DNA of 5,750 nucleotides from Clostridia bacterium (GTDB lineage: Bacteria > Bacillota > Clostridia > Oscillospirales > CAG-272). The DNA lies in NCBI GenBank assembly GCA_017958845.1, contig JAGDBW010000156.1, forward strand, positions 1-5,750. The letters run 5' to 3'. Shown in pieces: positions 1 to 5,563 of this stretch (its first letter is position 1; each line of letters begins with the position of its first letter). Both the position numbers and the translations under genes were made by a program. The notes beneath the pieces were generated by a model. The model saw only the letters and a program-made list of their open reading frames with translations, searched no databases and was not told the origin of the DNA.

Positions 1-940
1 CGCCTACGCCGATCCCGCCTACTCGGCGGCTCTGCTGCGCTACCTGCACAGACAGGCCGACGCCTCCGGTCTCTTTACCCTCCGTCAGACGCCCGTCTCC
101 GAGGGGCCTCTGCCCGACGGTTTTCCCGCATCCCCGCGGGCGACCGGTCAGGAGGCCGCGCAGACGCCCTCCGATACACCCGCGGCGGCGGACGGCTCCG
201 CGTGCCCGCCCCTCTCCTCCGATCCCGCGTCTGTCCGACCGACCGGAGCGTCCGACGACAACCAAAGTTTACAAAACGATCTTCTCCCTCCGCCACCCCC
301 CGCCGTGTCCGCTCCTTTTGCGACCGACGCGCCTGCTCCGACCGAGCAGCCGTCCGCCGCGCCGTGGCGCCTGATCGGCGTGGCTTTCGACTGCTATCTG
401 CTGGTGGAGTGCGGAGAGGAGCTGCTCATCATCGACCAGCACGCCGCCCACGAACGCATCCTTTTTGAAGAGATGCTCGCCGCCCGACAGAACGGCCGCA
501 TCGCCTCCCAGTCGCTGCTCGTCGGGATCGGGATCCCGCTCGCGCCCGATCTGCTTTCCGTTTTGCTCGACCAGGAGGCGGACCTGCGCTCCCTCGGCTA
601 TACCTTCCGAGTCGAAGACGACCACACCGCGACGCTCACCGAGATCCCCTCCGATATGACCCCCGACGCGGCCGCCGCCTTCTTTTCCGAGTTGGCGCAG
701 CAGATGGCGTCGTGCGGCGCCGAACCGTATCTCTGCGACCAAAAGCGCCGTGAGCGCACCCTCTCCCAAATGGCCTGCAAAGCCGCCATCAAAGGCGGCC
801 GCACCTACGACCACGCGCACCTTTTGTGGCTGATCGACCGCCTGCGTGAGTTGCCGGACATCACGCTCTGTCCCCACGGCCGCCCCGTGGCGGTGCGTCT
901 GAGCCACCGCCAGCTCGATCACCGTTTCGACCGCCTCTGA
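1..940 (+). CDS. mutL: DNA mismatch repair protein MutL, C-terminal part (5' end outside window)
   Basis: MutL couples mismatch recognition by MutS to strand removal. This type carries its own nicking endonuclease in the C-terminal domain. The frame is open from base 2, giving 312 visible residues; the N-terminal ATPase domain lies upstream of the window. First comes a Pro/Ala/Ser/Asp-rich linker (about bases 35-360), then the dimerisation/endonuclease domain from about base 361. The endonuclease signature DQHA-x2-E-x4-E is complete (DQHAAHERILFE, 434-469). The metal-site motifs ACKAAIK (773-793) and CPHGRP (869-886) are present, and the protein ends in the expected F-x-R (FDRL). GTG codons inside the linker, such as 305, are internal and not starts. 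An endonuclease-type MutL is typical of bacteria without MutH. A 141-bp gap separates it from tgt, so co-transcription is possible but not shown. Identification is firm. Confidence 0.95.
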   Translation, partial: AYADPAYSAALLRYLHRQADASGLFTLRQTPVSEGPLPDGFPASPRATGQEAAQTPSDTPAAADGSACPPLSSDPASVRPTGASDDNQSLQNDLLPPPPPAVSAPFATDAPAPTEQPSAAPWRLIGVAFDCYLLVECGEELLIIDQHAAHERILFEEMLAARQNGRIASQSLLVGIGIPLAPDLLSVLLDQEADLRSLGYTFRVEDDHTATLTEIPSDMTPDAAAAFFSELAQQMASCGAEPYLCDQKRRERTLSQMACKAAIKGGRTYDHAHLLWLIDRLRELPDITLCPHGRPVAVRLSHRQLDHRFDRL

Positions 941-1081
941 GCGCCGTTTCGCCGCCGCTCGCCCGGTCGCGCCGCTCCCCGCTCTGCACAAAGCGCCGCC
1001 GCTCGTCCGCCTCACACGCGAGAGGCGCCCCTCTCTCTCCCGTCTCCCGCCCATCAAAGAAAAAAAGGAACCGCCGCCCGC

Positions 1082-2230
1082 ATGAACGAAAAGAGATTTG
1101 AATTGCTCAAGACCGAAGGCCGCGCCCGCCGCGGACGCTTTTATACGCCTCACGGCGTCATCGAGACCCCCGTCTTTATGAACGTCGGCACCAGCGCCGC
1201 CATCAAAGGCGCCGTCTCCACCGTAGATCTCTACGAGGTCGGCTGTCAGGTCGAGCTTTCCAACACCTATCATCTCCACATCCGCCCGGGCGACGAGCTC
1301 ATCTACCGGCTCGGCGGCCTGCACAGGTTCTTTGACTGGGATCGCCCCATCCTGACCGACAGCGGCGGCTTTCAGGTCTTTTCGCTCGCCCAGCTGCGCA
1401 AGATCACCGAGGAGGGCGTTTCCTTCGCCTCTCACATGGACGGCACGCGGATCTTCATGGGTCCCGAGGAGAGCATGCGTATCCAGTCGCACCTCGGCTC
1501 CACCATCGCCATGGCCTTTGACGAATGTGTCGCCAACCCCTCGCCCTACGAGTACGTCAAACGATCCGCCGCCCGCACCACCCGCTGGCTCCGCCGCTGC
1601 CGGGAGGAACTGACGCGGCTCAACGCCCTGCCCGACACCGTCAACCCCCGGCAGATGCTCTTCGGCATCAACCAGGGCGGCACCTACGAGGATATCCGGG
1701 TCGAGCACATGAAAGAGATCGCCGAGATGGACCTTGACGGCTACGCCATCGGAGGGCTGGCGGTCGGCGAGGCGACCGAGGTGATGTATCACATCATCGA
1801 AGAGGTCGAGCCCCACATGCCACCTGACCGCCCGCGGTATCTGATGGGCGTCGGCACGCCGCAGAACATCCTCGAGGGCGTGCGCCGCGGCGTCGACTTT
1901 TTCGACTGCGTCATGCCCAGCCGCAACGCCCGACACGGAAACCTCTTTACCTGGAAAGGAAAGATCAACCTCAACAACGAAAAGTACTTTGACGACCCCC
2001 GCCCCATCGAGCCGGGGTGCGGATGCCCGACCTGCCGGCACTACTCGCGCGCCTACGTCCGCCACCTTTTCAAGGCCCGGGAGCTTCTCGGCATGCGCCT
2101 GTGCGTGCTCCACAACCTCTACTTCTACAACCAACTGACACAAAAGATCCGCGACGCTCTGGACGCCGACGGGTTCGAAGATTTCTACCGTACCCATATC
2201 GAGGCGCTCGGCGCGCGCTGCCGGGACTGA
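1082..2230 (+). CDS. tgt: queuine tRNA-guanine transglycosylase (TGT)
   Basis: TGT exchanges the wobble guanine-34 of GUN-anticodon tRNAs (Asp, Asn, His, Tyr) for preQ1, the base-exchange step of queuosine synthesis in the cytoplasm. The 382 residues match the usual bacterial length. Visible motifs are DSGGFQ with the conserved Asp at residue 93, FDECV (Asp147), INQGG (Gln198), GGLAVGE (224-230), and FDCVMPSRNAR with the probable nucleophile Asp275. The structural zinc site is complete: C313, C315 and C318 in CGCPTC, plus H344 in LHNL. All expected catalytic and metal residues are therefore intact. The N-terminal GTSAAIKGAVST wording resembles clostridial TGTs. The start is supported by an A-rich AAAGGAA ribosome binding site at 1064-1070, with somewhat long spacing of 11 nt. 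No queA, yajC or queuosine precursor gene is adjacent; the next gene starts 24 bp downstream and encodes an unrelated exported protein. Confidence 0.97.
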   Translation: MNEKRFELLKTEGRARRGRFYTPHGVIETPVFMNVGTSAAIKGAVSTVDLYEVGCQVELSNTYHLHIRPGDELIYRLGGLHRFFDWDRPILTDSGGFQVFSLAQLRKITEEGVSFASHMDGTRIFMGPEESMRIQSHLGSTIAMAFDECVANPSPYEYVKRSAARTTRWLRRCREELTRLNALPDTVNPRQMLFGINQGGTYEDIRVEHMKEIAEMDLDGYAIGGLAVGEATEVMYHIIEEVEPHMPPDRPRYLMGVGTPQNILEGVRRGVDFFDCVMPSRNARHGNLFTWKGKINLNNEKYFDDPRPIEPGCGCPTCRHYSRAYVRHLFKARELLGMRLCVLHNLYFYNQLTQKIRDALDADGFEDFYRTHIEALGARCRD

Positions 2231-2254
2231 CGATCGAGCCAAGAAAGGACGACT

Positions 2255-3904
2255 ATGAAAAACAAAACGATACGCTTCCTCCTCTGGTTGGCGACGGTGA
2301 CCATCGCCCTCCTCCTCCTTTGCATCACGGCCTCCGCCGAGACCTATGACAACTTCTTTGTCGGCGGCGTCGCCGTCACGACCGAAAACCAAAGCGACAT
2401 CTTCGGCGACGGTACCGCCTCCTACGATCCGACCACCCTCACCCTGACCCTCCTCGGCTACCGGCACCCCAACGTCCGGCTGATGACCTCCGCCCAGGAC
2501 CTCGAATATACCTACAGCCTCTATTGGGGCAACGACGCGGACCTGATCGTCGATCTGTCCGGCGATTGTCTCTTTCCGGGCGGCGTCCACCTGGATCGCG
2601 GCGCCGTCAACATCCACGACGCGTCGGTCACCTTCGGCGACTACCAGGCCCTGTGCTGCTGCGTCAACATCGACCGCGGCGCCCTGACGGTCAAAAACAG
2701 CCGGGTGCAGGTGGATTCCATCGCCTATCTGATGCGCACCTCCTCCGAAAACGCAGCGGCCGTCGCGCCCTTCTACGCCTACCAGATGCTCTGGCAGGAC
2801 AGCACCCTGATCTGTCAGCCCGCCGCCCGCTCCTACTCGGTCTGCAACGCCCTCCTCTACGCCGTCTCGGACATGCAGCTCGAGCGCACCACCCTGCGCA
2901 TCGCGCCCAACAATCCCAAGGTCTACTCAGCCCTGTTCTCCCAGAGCGGAAAGATCGTCGCCGCTGACTGTGATTTCTCCATCGCCGGGACGCAGACCGG
3001 TCTTTTGTGCGTCGCAGCCGACAATCCATACGGAGACGTGACGACCTATCCGGGTCTGATCGATCTCTCCGGCTCACGGATTATCTTTACCGACGGCTGT
3101 CGCTTTGCCGCCGTGACCAAAGCGAGCATCTGCGGCTGTGACGTGGAGATCTATCCGTACGTGGACGCCTTTGTCGTGCAGGGGAGCGAGATCGGAGACA
3201 GTATCGTCATCGAGAACAGTACGCTCGTGGCCGCCTACCACACCGATCGGGGCGCGCGTACCGCCTTTTTCAACGGTGCCGGCGATCTGAGCGAGCCGGA
3301 GGCGACCTTCGGGCTGTACCTCTCCGACGCCCACCTCATCGTCAAAGATTCCAAAGTCACTCTCAAAGGCTTTGACTGCGCCGTCGCCGCGGGCGGCGAC
3401 ACTTCCATCCACCTGATGGAGGGCAGCGATCTTTCGCTCAACGCCGCGCGGGCGGCGCTGCTGCTCTATTCCTTCCAGCCCACGCCGATCGTCTGCGACG
3501 GAGAAACAAAGTTCAGGCAGATCGAACTCTTTGCCGAGTCCCAGCCGTCCGCCCGCGTCGAGGCCTACCTCGCCTCGTACGACGAAGAACGGGCGGCCAT
3601 GCTTTCCATGCTGGATCTCAAGTTCATCGCAGCCGCCCCGGCCGGCAAGTCGGTCGCCGTCACAGGCGACGCCCCGGCCGATCTGGTCGGGCTGGCCCGC
3701 TCGATCTCCGGCGCGTCAAAAGAGCTCTATCTCTATGTCCAAAACGGCCGCTTCGTCTTCGCCGCCAAACCCCATCGCACCTGGGTCCTCCCGGTCGTCC
3801 TCTCTGTCGCCGGCGTCGCGGTCGTCCTGACTTTCGTCTTCTTCTGCTTTATATGGAAGGGCAACGTCTTCCGCCGCAAACCCGCCGCCAAGAAAAAGAG
3901 CTGA
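2255..3904 (+). CDS. uncharacterised exported beta-helix-like protein with C-terminal membrane anchor
   Basis: A 549-residue protein whose function I do not recognise. A signal peptide (KNK, hydrophobic 7-23, probable cleavage after A26-S-A28) is followed by a short module (about 31-68: VGGVAVT, GDGTASYDPTT, LTLTLLG). Similar wording occurs at the head of repeat units in many Firmicute surface proteins. Residues 120-395 hold about ten rungs of the form hydrophobic-x-[D/N/G]-[S/C]-x-hydrophobic-x-hydrophobic (VKNSRVQV 146, IENSTLVA 319, VKDSKVTL 363), spaced 21-44 residues apart, which suggests a right-handed beta-helix. A more mixed domain (420-505), one membrane helix (about 511-533) and a basic tail (KGNVFRRKPAAKKKS) predict an outside-facing domain with the C-terminus in the cytoplasm. 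Thirteen cysteines lie in the outside part. The ATG is fixed by AAAGGA at 2244-2249, 5 nt away. The 24-bp gap to tgt implies one operon; no separate promoter was seen. Adhesin, glycan-binding or structural roles are only guesses. Confidence 0.9.
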   Translation: MKNKTIRFLLWLATVTIALLLLCITASAETYDNFFVGGVAVTTENQSDIFGDGTASYDPTTLTLTLLGYRHPNVRLMTSAQDLEYTYSLYWGNDADLIVDLSGDCLFPGGVHLDRGAVNIHDASVTFGDYQALCCCVNIDRGALTVKNSRVQVDSIAYLMRTSSENAAAVAPFYAYQMLWQDSTLICQPAARSYSVCNALLYAVSDMQLERTTLRIAPNNPKVYSALFSQSGKIVAADCDFSIAGTQTGLLCVAADNPYGDVTTYPGLIDLSGSRIIFTDGCRFAAVTKASICGCDVEIYPYVDAFVVQGSEIGDSIVIENSTLVAAYHTDRGARTAFFNGAGDLSEPEATFGLYLSDAHLIVKDSKVTLKGFDCAVAAGGDTSIHLMEGSDLSLNAARAALLLYSFQPTPIVCDGETKFRQIELFAESQPSARVEAYLASYDEERAAMLSMLDLKFIAAAPAGKSVAVTGDAPADLVGLARSISGASKELYLYVQNGRFVFAAKPHRTWVLPVVLSVAGVAVVLTFVFFCFIWKGNVFRRKPAAKKKS

Positions 3905-3974
3905 CCGCCCCGGCCGCGGCCCGCGCCTCATCGCCGTCCGCGCCGCCCCCGGCTTTCCGCTCCGCCCACCCCGC

Positions 3975-4010
3975 AAAAAAAGAGCTTACGTTGCCGAAAG
4001 CTCTTTTTTT
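3975..4010. terminator. bidirectional intrinsic terminator between convergent genes
   Basis: A perfect inverted repeat pairs 3975-3987 (seven A then GAGCTT) with 3998-4010 (AAGCTC then seven T). The inner CG/CG can extend the stem after one A-A mismatch, with a TTGC loop. Both strands read as a stem followed by a T run (eight T on the + strand, 4004-4011). It lies 70 bp after the stop of the exported-protein gene and 26 bp after the stop of the leftward response regulator, so it can end transcription from both sides. Confidence 0.9.
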
Positions 4011-4036
4011 TCGACCGGGCGGCACACGCCCGCCGG

Positions 4037-4726
4037 TCACGAAAAAACTTCAAATTTGTATCCCACGCCCCACACGGTCTTGAGGATCCACTTGTCCGAG
4101 ACGCCCTCCAGTTTTTCGCGCAGACGCTTGACGTGCACGTCCACCGTGCGGGAGTCGCCCAGATAGTCAAAGCCCCACACCTTGTCCAGCAGCTGATCCC
4201 GCGTAAAGACGCGGTTGCAGTTCGACGCGAGAAAGTAGAGCAACTCCAGCTCCTTCGGCGGGATGTCGATCGGCTTCCCGCGGAGTTTCAGTTCGTATTT
4301 CTGCAGACTGATCTCGATGTTGTCAAAGCGGATGATCTCATTGTCCGCGTCGCCCACGTGCGCCTCGTAGCGGCGCAGCACGGCCTTGATCCGCGCGGAC
4401 AGCTCCTTCATATCAAAGGGCTTGACCACAAAGTCGTCGGCCCCGAGTTCCAGCCCCAGCACTTTGTCAAAGACCTCGCCCTTGGCGGTGACCATGATGA
4501 CGGGTTTCGAGGAGCTTTCGCGGATCTCGCGGCAGACCTGCCAGCCGTCCTTGCGGGGCATCATGATGTCCAGAAGGACCAGGTCCGGCCCGAAAGAACG
4601 AAACAGAGACAGCCCCTCCACGCCATCGTGCGCGCAGCGGACGTCATATCCCTCGTTCTCAAAATACAGTCGCAGGGCTTCGCAGATGTTGACGTCGTCG
4701 TCGACGACCAGCAGCTTTTTGTTCAT
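4037..4726 (-). CDS. OmpR/PhoB-family response regulator, no adjacent sensor kinase
   Basis: A two-component response regulator that should bind DNA and control transcription when phosphorylated by a sensor kinase. It has 229 residues, the standard length. The receiver domain (1-118) has the acidic pair at D9/D10, the phosphoacceptor D53 in LLDIMMPRKDG, switch Thr80 and Lys102 (VVKPFD). The winged-helix effector domain (about 130-226) has PPKELELLYFLA, FTRDQLLDKVWG, the recognition-helix segment DSRTVDVHVKRLREKL, and the closing wing WGVGYKF. The frame stays open to 4912, but the start is set at 4726 because a GGAGG site lies 6 nt upstream and MNKKLLVVDDD is the normal family N-terminus. A perfect promoter lies upstream and a terminator 26 bp past the stop, so it appears monocistronic. 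No kinase gene lies on either side. Regulon unknown; the subfamily (PhoB, ResD or WalR-like) cannot be settled from sequence alone. Confidence 0.96.
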   Translation of the reverse strand: MNKKLLVVDDDVNICEALRLYFENEGYDVRCAHDGVEGLSLFRSFGPDLVLLDIMMPRKDGWQVCREIRESSSKPVIMVTAKGEVFDKVLGLELGADDFVVKPFDMKELSARIKAVLRRYEAHVGDADNEIIRFDNIEISLQKYELKLRGKPIDIPPKELELLYFLASNCNRVFTRDQLLDKVWGFDYLGDSRTVDVHVKRLREKLEGVSDKWILKTVWGVGYKFEVFS

Positions 4727-4732
4727 TGTGCC

Positions 4733-4737
4733 CCTCC
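4733..4737 (-). promoter_or_regulatory. ribosome binding site fixing the response regulator start
   Basis: GGAGG (GGAGGGG in full) reads on the minus strand 6 nt before the ATG at 4726-4724. It decides for MNKKLL as the N-terminus over the 62-codon upstream extension that the open frame would allow; that extension also crosses the promoter. Confidence 0.9.
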
Positions 4738-4775
4738 GTTTGAGACTGATGTTGCATAGAATCAAGTTCATGTCC

Positions 4776-4804
4776 ATTATACCCGACGCGCCCGCGCTTG
4801 TCAA
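4776..4804 (-). promoter_or_regulatory. perfect consensus sigma-A promoter of the response regulator gene
   Basis: On the minus strand TTGACA (4804-4799) and TATAAT (4781-4776) are both exact consensus hexamers with the ideal 17-bp spacer. Transcription should begin near 4769, giving a leader of roughly 43 nt that contains the GGAGG site. The spacer is strongly GC-rich (AGCGCGGGCGCGTCGGG). Such a promoter should be strong and need no activator; repression would be the natural way to control it. Confidence 0.93.
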
Positions 4805-4904
4805 GACCGCCCGCGCCCTCCGTCGATATCCCGACGCCCGCCCGCGCCGCCCCCGGCTCCCGGACGCTCCCCGACGAAAAACGTGTATAAACCGACCGCC
4901 CGCG
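4789..4904. repeat. four copies of CGCCCGCG in the divergent intergenic region
   Basis: CGCCCGCG occurs at 4789-4796 (inside the -35/-10 spacer of the regulator promoter), 4808-4815, 4839-4846 and 4897-4904. Two copies extend to the 11-mer GACCGCCCGCG (4805-4815 and 4894-4904). They could be operator sites, but the region is extremely GC-rich, the spacing is irregular (19, 31, 58), and the 11-mer also occurs within tgt coding sequence at 1826-1836, so chance is a serious explanation. Confidence 0.25.
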
Positions 4905-4913
4905 GCATACAAT
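4886..4913 (+). promoter_or_regulatory. candidate promoter for the four-helix membrane protein gene
   Basis: Two -10-like hexamers lie upstream of the gene: TATAAA (4886-4891) and TACAAT (4908-4913), each 5 of 6 to consensus. Neither has a convincing TTGACA-like -35 at 16-18 bp. TACAAT overlaps an upstream in-frame ATG at 4912, which argues against that ATG being the start. A promoter must lie here because the upstream gene is divergent, but the exact element is uncertain. Confidence 0.35.
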
Positions 4914-4932
4914 GGACCAAAAAAAGAACCGC

Positions 4933-4938
4933 GGAGGA
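4933..4938 (+). promoter_or_regulatory. ribosome binding site fixing the membrane protein start
   Basis: GGAGGA lies 6 nt before the ATG at 4945. It favours this start over the in-frame ATG at 4912, which has no ribosome binding site. Confidence 0.85.
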
Positions 4939-4944
4939 ACCATC

Positions 4945-5373
4945 ATGCCCGTCCTGCATCGCCGAGCCGCCCGCAACGCCGAGCCCCGTCTGATCCGTTC
5001 GCTTGCCTTTGGCACCCTGGGGGGGATCGTCTGCGCATCGCTGTGTCTGCTCGTGTTCTCGCTGTTGTTGTCCCGCTTGTCCGATCCGCGCGCGTGGATG
5101 CTGCCGCTGGCGCTGTTTACACAGGCCGCGTCGGCTTTCGCGGCGGGCTATATCGGCGGGGCGACCTACCGCCGCGCAGGCGCCGTCGCGGGGTTGGGCG
5201 CCGGGGTCGTCTTCACGCTGCTTTTGCTGCTCAGCTCCTTCTTTGCGGGGGCGGGGCAGGGCGGAGCCGAGTGGCTGCGCATCCTCTGCTATCCCGTATG
5301 CGTGCTGCTCTCGGCCGTGGGAGGGATGCTCGCCGCCCGACGGGGCGAGCGTCGCCGCCGCCGTCACGCCTGA
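4945..5373 (+). CDS. small four-helix integral membrane protein, TIGR04086-like
   Basis: A 142-residue protein that is almost all membrane: predicted helices at about 20-43, 52-73, 78-101 and 110-131, with a basic N-terminus (HRRAAR) and a very basic C-terminus (ARRGERRRRRHA), so both ends should face the cytoplasm. The middle stretch AGYIGGATYRRAGAVAGLGAG, a Gly/Ala-rich helix end, a basic turn and another Gly-rich helix, resembles TIGR04086-family proteins of Firmicutes, whose function is unknown. In many Clostridia that family is encoded close to tgt and yajC, which loosely fits the presence of tgt 2.7 kb upstream. No catalytic motif is visible. The gene stands alone: a divergent neighbour upstream, a convergent one downstream, and a terminator 160 bp past the stop. 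That this is a real gene is likely from its start signals and hydrophobic pattern; the family assignment is from memory of the pattern and less sure. Confidence 0.85.
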   Translation: MPVLHRRAARNAEPRLIRSLAFGTLGGIVCASLCLLVFSLLLSRLSDPRAWMLPLALFTQAASAFAAGYIGGATYRRAGAVAGLGAGVVFTLLLLLSSFFAGAGQGGAEWLRILCYPVCVLLSAVGGMLAARRGERRRRRHA

Positions 5374-5532
5374 GGGCACAGCGCCCGACCTATTTGCCCG
5401 GCTTGCCCGACGTGAGCACATCGAGCGGGAGAACTATATCCGAAATACGCCGTTTTCCCCCTCGACCCCCTTGTAAAACACCCAAAACAAAGACCGCGCC
5501 TCCTCTTTGGCGCTTCCGTACCCGTCTCCTCG

Positions 5533-5563
5533 GCGCCCGACCGCTTTCAGTCGGGCGCTTTTT
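5533..5563 (+). terminator. rightward intrinsic terminator
   Basis: A 9-bp perfect GC-rich stem, GCGCCCGAC (5533-5541) with GTCGGGCGC (5550-5558), an 8-nt loop and then five T (5559-5563). The T run is only on the + strand, so it ends rightward transcripts, presumably from the membrane protein gene 160 bp upstream. The loop carries the stop codon of the leftward murA-type gene (5547-5549), so the element extends into that reading frame. Confidence 0.85.

Noticed and set aside
950..1005. 12-bp direct repeat CGCCGCCGCTCG at 950-961 and 994-1005
   Set aside because: Low-complexity GC-rich sequence in a short spacer; nothing else suggests a site or mobile element boundary.
1020..1035. Small hairpin GAGAGG / CCTCTC between mutL and tgt
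   Set aside because: Only 6 bp with a CGCC loop and no T run after it (TCTCCCGTCTCC), so it is not a convincing intrinsic terminator.
1525..1737. Pro/Arg-rich 70-codon frame within tgt, and similar frames inside the exported protein gene (2524-2967, 3531-3830)
   Set aside because: Arg/Pro/Ser-rich translations typical of out-of-frame reading of GC-rich genes; no start signals.
269..2617. A 782-codon open frame on the minus strand across mutL, tgt and the start of the exported protein
   Set aside because: It lies in exact codon register opposite three well-supported genes that all use the same + frame. Antisense stops there need TTA, CTA or TCA codons, which are rare in this GC-rich DNA, so a long open antisense frame is expected. 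Its translation has no recognisable domain.
3912..3921. Perfect palindrome GGCCGCGGCC after the exported protein gene
   Set aside because: Short, made only of G and C in GC-rich DNA, with no T run; likely chance.
4133..4759. A 208-codon + strand frame across the response regulator
   Set aside because: Antisense shadow of a gene with complete family motifs; it also runs through that gene's ribosome binding site.
4727..4912. 62-residue N-terminal extension of the response regulator
   Set aside because: It would begin upstream of the consensus promoter, lacks a ribosome site and is Gly/Arg-rich; the GGAGG-preceded ATG at 4726 matches the family N-terminus.
5484..5509. Hairpin CAAAGA / TCTTTG with a leftward TTTT, possible murA terminator
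   Set aside because: Six mostly A/T pairs and a broken T run (TTTTGGGTGTTTT) make it too weak to call.
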